Shown piece by piece: positions 36,343 to 44,288 of a stretch of 64,000 bases of DNA. The position numbers and the translations under genes were made by a program. Under the pieces are notes generated by a model. It made no database searches. It was not told where the DNA came from and saw nothing but the letters and a program-made list of their open reading frames with translations. Origin of the DNA: Pseudomonas sp. B21-056. GTDB taxonomy: Bacteria; Pseudomonadota; Gammaproteobacteria; Pseudomonadales; Pseudomonadaceae. Location: NCBI RefSeq assembly GCF_026016325.1, contig NZ_CP087203.1, forward strand, positions 248,001 through 312,000, read 5' to 3'. Each line of letters begins with the position of its first letter. Position 1 is the first letter of the stretch.

Positions 36343-37535
36343 CAAATGGTCCCCCGCAGCGGCGGCTTTTCATCGTTGAGATAGAAGTTGCCCACCGCGT
36401 GGTATTTCCAGCGCACCGGGTCATGCAGCGTGTGCACCCGGGCGTTGCGCCAATGGCGATCCAGGCCATGCTCGGCCAGGGTCGCCTGGCTGCCGGCCAG
36501 CTCGAACAGCGTGCTGCCGGCCGCCAGGGCAATTTCGGTGCTGATGGCGCGGGCTTCGGCCACGGCAATCGACGCGGCGGCGACTGTGTCGGCGTTGGTG
36601 TCGGCCTGGGCCCGGTCGAGAAATTCCCCGGCTCGCTCCAGCAGTGCTTCGGCAGCGTGCAGGCGGCTGCTCAGTTGGCCAAAACTCTTGAGGGTGTGTG
36701 GGTCTTCGGTGGCGACGTCGCTGGTGGCGTCGATCCACGGCCGGGTTTTACTACGGACAAAATGCAGGGCATCTTCATAGGCGGCGCGGGCGATGCCGGT
36801 GTCGATGGCGGCATGAAGAATCTGCGCCAGCGGCCCCAACGGCGTCGGTCGTTCGAAGGCGCTCTGGAAGGGCAGGACGTCTTCGGCCGCGACATACACG
36901 TCTTCGAACACCACCGAGCCGCTGCCGGTAGTGCGCTGTCCGAAACCGCTCCAGTCATCGATCACCGTCAGGCCCTGGCTGTTGCGCGGAACGAATGCCA
37001 GTTGCTGCACACCGTTTTCATCCACCACTGAAGTGGGGATGCGCTGGGCATAGAGCGCACCGGTGGCGTAGAACTTGCGACCGTTGATGCGATAGCCGTC
37101 GCCGTCGCGGCGCAGTTGAGTGGTGCGGTGATGGGCGGTTTGGGTGCCCAGTTCCGCCAGGGCGTTGCCGAACCGCTGGCCGGCCAGCACCTCGGCGTAC
37201 AGGCGCTGTTTCTGCGCCTCACTGGCGTTGACCCGCAGCACTTCCACGGCATAGAAGTGATTTTGCGGGATCTGTCCCAGAGAGCCGTCGGCCTGGGTGA
37301 TCAACGCAATGACTGTGGCCAGCGTGACGTTGGAAACGCCCGCGCCGCCATACGCCTTCGGCACGCTGATGCCCCACAGGCCGGAGCGGGAAAATGCTTC
37401 GAGCTCCGGGTGCGGCAGGCGACGTTCGCGGTCGCGCAGGGCGCTGTCGCGCTTGAAGTCATGGGCCAGGTCACTGGCGATGACCAGGGCTTGTTCATCG
37501 CTGGTGATCACCGCGACGTGTTGGGAAAGCGTCAT
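36342..37535 (-). CDS. sfnB: SfnB-type sulfur acquisition oxidoreductase, copy 2
   Basis: A 397-residue flavoprotein of the acyl-CoA dehydrogenase fold, as in SfnB and DszC-like enzymes. Motifs include WGISVPKAYGGAGVS, GQIPQNHFYAVEVLR, YRINGRKFYATGALYA and VIDDWSGFGQRTTGSG. SfnB family proteins belong to sulfate-starvation regulons. It lies 22 bases after a paralog and overlaps the monooxygenase start. About half the residues look shared between the two SfnB copies, including a common HWRNARVHTLHDPVRWKYHA stretch near the C-terminus. Confidence 0.88.
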   Translation of the reverse strand: MTLSQHVAVITSDEQALVIASDLAHDFKRDSALRDRERRLPHPELEAFSRSGLWGISVPKAYGGAGVSNVTLATVIALITQADGSLGQIPQNHFYAVEVLRVNASEAQKQRLYAEVLAGQRFGNALAELGTQTAHHRTTQLRRDGDGYRINGRKFYATGALYAQRIPTSVVDENGVQQLAFVPRNSQGLTVIDDWSGFGQRTTGSGSVVFEDVYVAAEDVLPFQSAFERPTPLGPLAQILHAAIDTGIARAAYEDALHFVRSKTRPWIDATSDVATEDPHTLKSFGQLSSRLHAAEALLERAGEFLDRAQADTNADTVAAASIAVAEARAISTEIALAAGSTLFELAGSQATLAEHGLDRHWRNARVHTLHDPVRWKYHAVGNFYLNDEKPPLRGTI

Positions 37536-37557
37536 GTGCAGCTCCAGAAGTCGGGTG

Positions 37558-38799
37558 TCAGATCCAGGAATGCCGGGCCGGCAAGGTACCGTTCAGGTGA
37601 TAGGCACCTATCGCGTGGTACTTCCAGCGCACCGGGTCGTGCAGGGTATGGACGCGGGCGTTGCGCCAATGACGGTCGAGATTGAATTCGGCGAGGGTGG
37701 CGCGGCTGCCGGCCAGCTCGAACAGTTTTTCGCTGGCCAGCAGGGCGATCTCGGTGCTCAGTACCTTGGCTTCGGCCACAGCTATCGAGGCCCGGGCGGC
37801 GGACTGTGCGGTGATGGGCGCGACGCTGACCTGATCCAACACCCGGCCGGCCTTGCGCAGCAGCGCTTCGGCGGCGTGCAGGTCGATTTTCAGCTTGCCG
37901 ATATCGGCGATCACATACAGGTCGTCGCTGGCTCGTTCGACCTTGGCGTCGATCGAGGGGCGAGAGCGCTCGCGCACGAAGGCAATGGCGTCGTCGATAG
38001 CGCCACGGGCGATGCCGGCGTCAATGGCGGCCTGGATCAATTGCGAGATCGCGCCTTGCACGTTCGGCGTGTCGTTGATGCGCCAATTGTCCAGCACCAA
38101 GTCGGTATCGACCCGCACGTTGTTCAGCAGCACGGTGCCACTGGCTGTGGTGCGCTGGCCGAAACCCGACCAGTCGTCGACGATGCGCAGGCCCGGTGTG
38201 CCGCGTCGCACGAACGCCAGTACTTGCCGGCCCTCGTCATCCAATGCCTTGACCGCCACCCAGTGGGCGAACAGTGCGCCGGTGGAATAGAACTTCTGGC
38301 CGTTGATGACAAAGCCGCGGCTGTCGGCGCTGATCCGCGCCTTGAGTTCCAGGGTGTTGCGCGTACCCCGTTCCGGCCCGGCGTTGCCGATGCGCCAGCC
38401 TTCGAGCACGCTGTTCAGGAGGATTTCTTTCTGCCGTTCGGTGCCCGTACCGAGGATCAGTTGGAGCACGCCGAACTGGTTCTGCGGAATCTGTCCGAGG
38501 GCCGGATCAGCAGCGGAAATGATCGAGAAGACTTCGGCAATGGTCTCGAACGAGACTTGCGGGCCACCGTATTCCCGAGGGACGGCGATGCTGCCGAGCC
38601 CGCTGCGGGTGAATTGCTCGATTTCCGACCAGGGCAGCTTTCGCTGTTGATCCCGTCGCGCGGCCTGTTGGCGGGCAACCTGTGCCAGCTCATGGGCAGC
38701 CTTGATCGCTTCGGCATCGTTGCGCAGCACCTGGGCGGGCAACAGCGGGGGGGCGACGTCCAGGTCGCTCTGGATCTTTGCTTGCGCCAGACCGGACAT
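37558..38799 (-). CDS. sfnB: SfnB-type sulfur acquisition oxidoreductase, copy 1
   Basis: A 413-residue acyl-CoA-dehydrogenase-fold flavoprotein, first full gene of the sfnB-sfnB-monooxygenase operon. Motifs include GSIAVPREYGGPQVSF, GQIPQNQFGVLQLIL, FVINGQKFYSTGALFAHW and VDDWSGFGQRTTASGTVL. The ATG at 38799 overlaps the stop of a 22-codon frame (TGATG), so its translation may depend on that small frame. It is expected to oxidise or desulfurise an organosulfur compound together with an FMN-dependent partner; substrate unknown. Confidence 0.88.
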   Translation of the reverse strand: MSGLAQAKIQSDLDVAPPLLPAQVLRNDAEAIKAAHELAQVARQQAARRDQQRKLPWSEIEQFTRSGLGSIAVPREYGGPQVSFETIAEVFSIISAADPALGQIPQNQFGVLQLILGTGTERQKEILLNSVLEGWRIGNAGPERGTRNTLELKARISADSRGFVINGQKFYSTGALFAHWVAVKALDDEGRQVLAFVRRGTPGLRIVDDWSGFGQRTTASGTVLLNNVRVDTDLVLDNWRINDTPNVQGAISQLIQAAIDAGIARGAIDDAIAFVRERSRPSIDAKVERASDDLYVIADIGKLKIDLHAAEALLRKAGRVLDQVSVAPITAQSAARASIAVAEAKVLSTEIALLASEKLFELAGSRATLAEFNLDRHWRNARVHTLHDPVRWKYHAIGAYHLNGTLPARHSWI

Positions 38800-38867
38800 C
38801 ACAGCCGCTCCATGGCTGTAGGCAGGGCCTGGGCGTTTTGCGCCGGGATGATTGTGTTCCGTTCCAT
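38799..38867 (-). CDS. Possible 22-residue leader peptide coupled to sfnB
   Basis: A 22-codon frame starts at the ATG 38865-38867, preceded by GAGGTG with good spacing. The peptide begins MERNTIIPAQ and ends AMERL. Its stop TGA shares bases with the sfnB start (TGATG). It contains two methionines and no cysteine. The strong ribosome site and the exact stop-start overlap suggest real translation, either as a leader that controls sfnB or as a short coupled product. No homolog known to me. Confidence 0.5.
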   Translation of the reverse strand: MERNTIIPAQNAQALPTAMERL

Positions 38868-38992
38868 ACCCACCTCACATCTCAAGAAAATCAGGAATGT
38901 CCGGTGGTCCGGTTTATATACCCTAAACGGATGTAAATTATTTTTGAACTAACCTTTAGGAATATACATAGAGGTCTTTCGCCGAGTGATGT

Positions 38993-39100
38993 TGTGGCGA
39001 GGGGATTTAGCGAAACGTCGCACCGCCCCGCTGGGGCGCGGAGCGGCCCTGAAATTTAGGGCTGCTTCGCAACCCAACGGGGATAAATCCCCTCGCCACA
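38993..39100. repeat. Type C palindromic repeat, hybrid
   Basis: Left arm carries the GCGAAACGTCGCACCGCCCC variant seen at 400-500, the right arm the standard ACGGGGATAAATCCCCTCGC type, so it looks like a recombinant of two subtypes. Confidence 0.85.
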
Positions 39101-39127
39101 GAAGTCGTTCACTCGGAGTCTGTTGTA

Positions 39128-39898
39128 TCAAGGCTTTTTACGTCGCGGTTCGGCGGCCATGAGGGGCTCTTTCGGCGGGGTTTTCAGATAGGACCTGGCG
39201 CAACCGATTGTCAGCGTTCGGGGTGGCGCCCAATGGGAGTTGTTGCCCACGCGATCGAGGATGCAATAGGTCACTTCCAGGCGCAGGTCTTCCCCCGCCT
39301 CGAGGATGATTTCCGGCGGCACCCAGATATTGATCGGCTGGCCCACTTCGCTGGCTTTGATCCGGGGCAGGTCCATGCGCACATCGCCCCAGCGCAAGGT
39401 GATCGCATCGTCGATGGCCATGTTCAGGTAGGGCTCGATGGTCAGCGGGACGCCGCGCTTGATCTGGCTCGGGTTCACCCCCTGGCGGCGGATGGCCTCT
39501 GGAATACGCACCGGCGCCAGCCCCTGGTTCTCGTCGCCGCTCAGGGTCGACGGCTGGCCGCCGGGGCAGTCGAGCTTGACCTGCACCCGTTGCGTTGCCG
39601 ACAGCGCCGGCCCGCGTCCGACCTGCATCACGCGATAATGGATCCGCGAGGTTCCGTTGACGATGAAACTCTCCGGTACACGCAACGTGACGTTGTCTTG
39701 TGCATCCGCCTCGGTTAGCAGGCGGGAGCCGACGTAGCAGTTATCCCAGAACAGTTCGATCAGGTCGCCGGCGTCCATGCCGGGATAAGGGGCGATGAGC
39801 ACTTCCAGGCGAGCGGCGCCGGTGATGCTGATGCCGGTGCGGCAGGCATTGGCCAGGGAGGGGGCGGCCAGTTCCGGGATGGTTGACGTACATGTCAT
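39128..39898 (-). CDS. Unrecognised protein with two Ig-like repeats
   Basis: A 256-residue protein I cannot name. Two similar beta-rich units are visible: about 25-110 (LIAPYPGMDAGDLIELFWDN ... RIHYRVMQVGR ... RVQVKLD) and about 150-235 (IEPYLNMAIDDAITLRWGDV ... LRLEVTYCILDRVGNNS ... RTLTIG). The pattern resembles Ig-like repeats of large Pseudomonas surface or toxin-associated proteins. There is no signal peptide or membrane helix, and the tail is basic (EPRRKKP). An AAGGAG site precedes the ATG. It stands alone, with about 440 bases of AT-richer DNA upstream. Confidence 0.75.
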   Translation of the reverse strand: MTCTSTIPELAAPSLANACRTGISITGAARLEVLIAPYPGMDAGDLIELFWDNCYVGSRLLTEADAQDNVTLRVPESFIVNGTSRIHYRVMQVGRGPALSATQRVQVKLDCPGGQPSTLSGDENQGLAPVRIPEAIRRQGVNPSQIKRGVPLTIEPYLNMAIDDAITLRWGDVRMDLPRIKASEVGQPINIWVPPEIILEAGEDLRLEVTYCILDRVGNNSHWAPPRTLTIGCARSYLKTPPKEPLMAAEPRRKKP

Positions 39899-40339
39899 GG
39901 TGTTCTCCTTGATGCTTGAAAAACGACGTCCGTTTCGGAAAGAGCAAAAGGCGCTTGATCATCGCGACATGATTTTTTATTGCCCAGTCTTAAACCTGTC
40001 TCTGCGGTTATTCGCTGCGTAAAACTAAAATAATGTGCGTCGCCTGCAGGCCAACTAGATACGGGGTCGATAGTTTCAGTGTCAATAGAGACGCTTGGTT
40101 AATAGTTGGCTGTGTAGCTCTTCAGAAATATCCTACGTGCCGATGTTAAAAATACACTGCGCGCACCGCCCTTTACCTCGGCTCGAAAGCCTGGGCGAAG
40201 GTTGGCAGAGCGTGAGCAGGAAGAGAGCTTAGCGTGCTGGGAAGTGTTACGAGAGGTATGTATATACCGCACATCAAATGATCAAAGAGTTTCAGATCGA
40301 CAGCCACTTCCTTCCCTGGAAGTAAGCAGTATCAGTAAC
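39899..40339. other. Long AT-richer intergenic region
   Basis: About 440 bases between the tcyN stop and the start of the Ig-like protein gene. It is clearly lower in GC than its neighbours and has no repeat of types A, B or C. It should hold the promoter of the minus-strand gene at 39898, but I see no convincing -35/-10 pair and no credible gene. Confidence 0.5.
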
Positions 40340-41101
40340 TTACTGCGCGCCGTGGCCCGCCGAGAGGAACTTGCTGAGGAACTGTCGGGTGCGTTCTTCC
40401 TTGGGCGCTGCAAACATCGCCTTGGCTTCACCTTGTTCGACGATCACGCCCTTGTCGAAAAACACCACGCGGTTTGCCACGTCACGGGCAAAGCCCATTT
40501 CGTGGGTCACGATGACCATGGTGCGTTTTTCTTCGGCCAGGCCACGAATGGTCGCCAGGACTTCTCCGACCAGTTCCGGGTCCAGCGCCGAGGTCGGCTC
40601 ATCGAACAGGATCACCTGCGGCTCCATCGCCAGTGCCCGGGCAATCGCCACCCGTTGTTGCTGGCCGCCGGAGAGGCGTCGTGGATAGGCGTCCTCCTTG
40701 CCGGCCAGGCCCACCTTGGCCAATAGCTTGCGGCCCAGGGTTTCGGCGTCGGCACGCGGGGTCTTCTTCACTACCAGCGGGCCCTCGATGACATTTTCCA
40801 GGGCGGTGCGATGGGGAAACAGATTGAAATTCTGGAACACGAAGCCCACCTGCTGGCGCAAACGCCGCACCAGGCCCTGCTGCTGGTTCAGCGGGCGGCT
40901 GCCATCGATTTCGATGTCACCGACCTTGATCCGGCCGCTGCTGGGTTCTTCAAGGAAGTTCAGGCAGCGCAGGAAGGTGGTCTTGCCCGAGCCGCTGGGG
41001 CCGATGATTGCAACGACTTCGCCTTCCTCGATCTGCAGATCGATACCGTTGAGCACCGTCTGACCCTTGAACTGTTTGGTCAGCTTTTCAACCACGATCA
41101 T
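40340..41101 (-). CDS. tcyN: Cystine-type ABC transporter ATP-binding protein TcyN
   Basis: A 253-residue ATPase of the polar amino-acid family. Walker A is [11 protein letters not shown] (about 34-44), signature LSGGQQQRVAIARAL, Walker B VILFDEPTSALDPE. It follows the permease gene by three bases. The order binding protein, permease, ATPase with dcyD upstream equals E. coli tcyJ-tcyL-tcyN/dcyD (fliY-yecS-yecC), which imports cystine and related sulfur amino acids. Confidence 0.9.
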   Translation of the reverse strand: MIVVEKLTKQFKGQTVLNGIDLQIEEGEVVAIIGPSGSGKTTFLRCLNFLEEPSSGRIKVGDIEIDGSRPLNQQQGLVRRLRQQVGFVFQNFNLFPHRTALENVIEGPLVVKKTPRADAETLGRKLLAKVGLAGKEDAYPRRLSGGQQQRVAIARALAMEPQVILFDEPTSALDPELVGEVLATIRGLAEEKRTMVIVTHEMGFARDVANRVVFFDKGVIVEQGEAKAMFAAPKEERTRQFLSKFLSAGHGAQ

Positions 41102-41104
41102 GCT

Positions 41105-41770
41105 TCAAGACTCCTGCTCATGCCGGTTGACCCGCGCTTCCAGACGGTTTTGCACATGCGCCAGGGCGCTGACAAGAATCCAGTAGATCAAGGCAGCCGA
41201 CAGGTACATGGCGAAAATTTCAAAGGTCCGCGCGGAAACCAATTGCGCCTGGCGCAGCAGTTCAGGCACCTGGATGGTGGCCGCCAGCGAGGTGTCCTTG
41301 ACCAGCGAGGTGAAGCTGTTCCCCAAGGGTGGCAGGGCCGTGCGCATGGCTTGCGGCAGGATGGCCCGGCGTAGCGTCTGCACGCGGGTCATGCCGATAC
41401 TGGCAGCCGCCTCCCACTGGCCGCGCTCGATGGAGCTGATGGCGGCCCGCAGGGTTTCACAGATGTAGGCTGCCATGTTCAACGAGAGGCCGATCAGCGC
41501 TGCGGGTATCGGGTCCAGCTCGATACCCACTTGCGGCAGACCGTAATACATCATGAACAGCTGGACCAGCAGTGGCGTGCCGCGGAAGAACGAGACGTAG
41601 ACCCGGGCGAACCAGTCCACCAGCTTGAAGCGCGACAGGCGCATCAAGGCCAGGCCAAACCCGAGCAGGAAGCCGAAGAGCATTCCACCCAGGCTCAGGA
41701 CGACCGTGAAGTACACGCCCTGAAGCAAAAAGGGCGTGGAACTGAGGACGAGCTGGAGCTTTGCTTCCAT
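41105..41770 (-). CDS. tcyL: Cystine-type ABC transporter permease TcyL
   Basis: A 221-residue polar-amino-acid permease with about five membrane segments and the HisM/GlnP-type motif FFRGTPLLVQLFMMYYGLPQ, followed by the EAA loop around EAAASIGMTRVQTLRRAILP. Its start codon overlaps the stop of the binding-protein gene by one base, indicating coupling. The TcyL name rests on gene order and the dcyD link. Confidence 0.9.
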   Translation of the reverse strand: MEAKLQLVLSSTPFLLQGVYFTVVLSLGGMLFGFLLGFGLALMRLSRFKLVDWFARVYVSFFRGTPLLVQLFMMYYGLPQVGIELDPIPAALIGLSLNMAAYICETLRAAISSIERGQWEAAASIGMTRVQTLRRAILPQAMRTALPPLGNSFTSLVKDTSLAATIQVPELLRQAQLVSARTFEIFAMYLSAALIYWILVSALAHVQNRLEARVNRHEQES

Positions 41771-42570
41771 TATTGGGTGACGTCAGCGTTGAAGTATTTC
41801 TCGGACAGCTTCTTCAAGGTGCCGTCAGCGCGCAGCTTATCAATGGCTTTGTTCACCGCCGCCAGCAGCTCGGGTTCGCCTTTACGCAGGGTCACACCGG
41901 CTTCCTGACGGGAAAAGGCGTCGCCGGCAACGGCGGTATCCGGGGCTTTCTTCGCCAGTTCAAAGGCGGCCAGGCGGTCCACCAGAATCGCGTCGATACG
42001 GCCGATACGCAGGTCCTGGTACTTGGTCGGATCATCCTCATAGGTACGGATGTCAGCCTTGGGCACGTTGTCCTTGAGCCATTGTTCGTAGTTGGTGCCC
42101 AGGCCTACGCCGACTTTCTTGCCAGCCAGGTCGGCGGCGGCCTTGATGTTGAGTTTTTCTTCGTTTTTCTTCAGGACCAGTGCCTGGATACCGGAGACGG
42201 TATACGGCTCGGAGAAGTCGTACTTTTTCTTGCGCTCTTCGGAGATGGTCACCTGGTTGATCACCGCGTCCAGGCGCTTGGATTCCAGCGCAGCCAGGAT
42301 GCCGTCCCATTTGGTGGCTTGCAGCTTCACCTCCACGCCCAGCTCCTTGGCCAGGGCTTCGGAAAACTCCACTTCGAAACCGGCGAGCTTGCCGTCGGCA
42401 TCGACGAAGCTGAACGGTGGATAAGTGCCTTCCAGGCCGACGTTGATCACGCCCGCGTCCTTGATTTTTTGCAGCTGCTCACCGGCAACCGCTTGCCCCA
42501 GTAGGCCGGCGCTCAATGCCAGGCCCAGCGAACCGATCAACAGGTTGCGACGTAATGCAGAAAAATTCAT
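41770..42570 (-). CDS. tcyJ: Cystine-type ABC substrate-binding protein TcyJ (FliY)
   Basis: A 266-residue SBP_bac_3 protein. It has a basic N-terminus with a signal peptide ending QAVAGEQ (about residue 30). Motifs are GVINVGLEGTYPPFSFVD, ESKRLDAVINQVTISEERK, YDFSEPYTVSGIQALV and GKKVGVGLGTNYEQWL. I chose the ATG at 42570 with AGGGG seven bases upstream; a longer frame to 42678 lacks a signal peptide at its start. It should bind cystine or a related thiol amino acid in the periplasm and is the first gene of the tcyJLN operon. Confidence 0.9.
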   Translation of the reverse strand: MNFSALRRNLLIGSLGLALSAGLLGQAVAGEQLQKIKDAGVINVGLEGTYPPFSFVDADGKLAGFEVEFSEALAKELGVEVKLQATKWDGILAALESKRLDAVINQVTISEERKKKYDFSEPYTVSGIQALVLKKNEEKLNIKAAADLAGKKVGVGLGTNYEQWLKDNVPKADIRTYEDDPTKYQDLRIGRIDAILVDRLAAFELAKKAPDTAVAGDAFSRQEAGVTLRKGEPELLAAVNKAIDKLRADGTLKKLSEKYFNADVTQ

Positions 42571-42695
42571 GACAAGCCCCTGTGTTTTCTTATGAAGAAG
42601 TGTTGGATTAGAAGGTGTAGCCGCGATCTGGAAGACTGCCACATCCTGCCTTAAAGCGGCGTGTGCGTCTTGTGGCAAATAGGCCAGCGGGCACG

Positions 42696-42752
42696 ACTAT
42701 AGGGCGGCTTTGATAGATTGGAAAATAATATTAAATCATCCTTGTATTCCAA
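42696..42752 (-). promoter_or_regulatory. Probable tcyJ promoter with TTGGAA/TTCCAA dyad
   Basis: On the minus strand a TATAGT -10 (42696-42701) follows a TTTCCA -35 (42719-42724) with a 17-base spacer. An inverted TTGGAA (42718-42723) and TTCCAA (42747-42752) pair overlaps and extends upstream of the -35, in AT-rich DNA, a layout suited to an activator such as a LysR-type protein. Confidence 0.5.
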
Positions 42753-42766
42753 AATTAGTTGTTTCC

Positions 42767-42856
42767 TGTGGGAGCGAGCCTGCTCGCGATAACGGTGTGT
42801 CAGTCAGCATCTTTGTGACTGATCCAACGCTGATCGCGAGCAGGCTCGCTCCCACA
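42767..42856. repeat. Type A paired palindromic repeat (REPIN-like)
   Basis: Inward-facing pair in the gap between dcyD and the tcyJ promoter, all minus strand, so it separates dcyD from the transporter genes. Confidence 0.9.
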
Positions 42857-42873
42857 TTTGGACTTTCCCGGCT

Positions 42874-43866
42874 TCAGAACGCGGCGTTGTAAGCAAACAG
42901 CGCCGGGGCCCCGCCGGTGTGCAGGAAGATGATCGGACCTTCATCGAAACGGTCGCGGCCGATGCCGTCGAGCAGGCCGGCCATGGCCTTGCCGGTGTAG
43001 ACCGGATCCAGCAGCAGGCCCTCCAGACTTGCCAGCAACTTGACCGCCGCCAGCGTACCGGCGTTCGGCTCACCGTAGCGAGGGGCGAAATATTCATCCC
43101 ACAGGTTCACCTTGAAGGCCTCTGGAAGCGCTACTTCAAGTAGCTGGGCGACGCGTTCGGCCAGCCCCTGGACCTTCGGGAACTGGTCTTCCTCGCTGCG
43201 CGAGACCGTGACGCCGATCACTGGTAGTTGCGGCAGGGTTTCACTCAGGGCCAGGGCCAGGCCGCTGTGGGTGCCGGCGCTGCCCGAGGCCAGCACCACG
43301 GCGGCGAAGTCCAGGCCGGTGTCCTTGATCTGTTCGGCCAGTTCCAGGCCGGCGCGCACATACCCCAATGCCCCCAGGGCGTTTGAGCCGCCAATCGGCA
43401 CCAGGTACGGCTTCTTGCCGTTGTTGCGCAACCGGGCAGCCAGGGCTTGCAGTTGCTCGTCGGCGTTATCCAGGTTTTCCACCAGCTCGACCTTGGCGTC
43501 GAACAGCTCCAGCAGCAATCGGTTGCCGTTGCCCAGGTAATTGGCGTCCTCGGTGCCGATGGGATTTTCCAGCAAGGCCACGCAACCCAGGCCCAGTCTG
43601 GCCGCCAGTGCAGCGGTCTGGCGCACATGGTTGGACTGGATTGCGCCGGCGGTAATCAGGGTGTCGGCGCCTTGGGCCAGGGCGTCGGCGGCAAGGTATT
43701 CGAGTTTGCGCAGCTTGTTGCCACCCAGGGCCAGGGGCGTCAGGTCGTCGCGCTTGATGTAAAGGTCGCGGCCGAGCCAGGTGGAGAGGCGTTCGAGTTT
43801 TTCCAGCGGTGTTGGATGGCCGAGCAGGTTGAGACGGTTAAAACGGGACAGCTGTTGTTTGATCAT
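42874..43866 (-). CDS. dcyD: D-cysteine desulfhydrase
   Basis: A 330-residue PLP enzyme of the tryptophan synthase beta/ACC deaminase family, which splits D-cysteine to pyruvate, sulfide and ammonia. The PLP lysine is in [13 protein letters not shown] (about 47-59), [19 protein letters not shown] follows and the phosphate cradle is [15 protein letters not shown]. Its placement before tcyJLN matches the E. coli D-cysteine/cystine unit. It has its own promoter and a type A repeat lies between it and tcyJ. Confidence 0.92.
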   Translation of the reverse strand: MIKQQLSRFNRLNLLGHPTPLEKLERLSTWLGRDLYIKRDDLTPLALGGNKLRKLEYLAADALAQGADTLITAGAIQSNHVRQTAALAARLGLGCVALLENPIGTEDANYLGNGNRLLLELFDAKVELVENLDNADEQLQALAARLRNNGKKPYLVPIGGSNALGALGYVRAGLELAEQIKDTGLDFAAVVLASGSAGTHSGLALALSETLPQLPVIGVTVSRSEEDQFPKVQGLAERVAQLLEVALPEAFKVNLWDEYFAPRYGEPNAGTLAAVKLLASLEGLLLDPVYTGKAMAGLLDGIGRDRFDEGPIIFLHTGGAPALFAYNAAF

Positions 43867-43896
43867 GAGTCCGTACTGGTTGCAGGCAATGTCTGG

Positions 43897-43925
43897 ACTA
43901 TAGGCACGCCGATATTCGTGGGCAA
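43897..43925 (-). promoter_or_regulatory. dcyD promoter
   Basis: On the minus strand TTGCCC (43920-43925) and TATAGT (43897-43902) are separated by exactly 17 bases. The -10 context CCTATAGTC is the same as at tcyJ, suggesting a matched pair of promoters. Confidence 0.65.
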
Positions 43926-43961
43926 CCCCGGGACCGAGCTAGCGGCTAAAGATGAGTCCCT

Positions 43962-44050
43962 TGTGGGAGCGAGCTTGCTCGCGATAGCGGTGTACCTGCT
44001 ACATACAATGTGTCTGACAGACCGCTATCGCGAGCAGGCTCGCTCCCACA
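43962..44050. repeat. Type A paired palindromic repeat (REPIN-like)
   Basis: Inward-facing pair in the gap between the divergent dcyD and betT genes. Confidence 0.9.
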
Positions 44051-44174
44051 GGGTCCTTGTTTACTTGGAACCTATGGTGCCCACTGAACAAATGTAGGCG
44101 AAGCGGCGTCATCTATGTGGGACACGTACCGCCGAGCCCGGCGATTAGTCCTTAGCTGCCTATTCATGTTTAAA

Positions 44175-44190
44175 TTGAACGCTCATTCAA
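44175..44190. promoter_or_regulatory. BetI-like operator upstream of betT
   Basis: TTGAACGCTCATTCAA is an imperfect 16-base dyad with TTGAA and TTCAA arms, similar to operators of the TetR-family choline regulator BetI. It lies about 100 bases before the betT start. Confidence 0.5.
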
Positions 44191-44288
44191 GTTAAACCAT
44201 CGGTTTGCTGCCCGCTCACAACAGGAGGCTTGCCTTTGCCGAGTCCGTTATCGTCTGTCACGGTTTCCTACATCGGGGTGCTTCGCTC

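Noticed and set aside
40202..40726. 174-codon plus-strand frame overlapping tcyN
   Set aside because: Most of it is antisense to the well-supported tcyN ATPase; the N-terminal part in the intergenic region has no ribosome site or recognisable motif.
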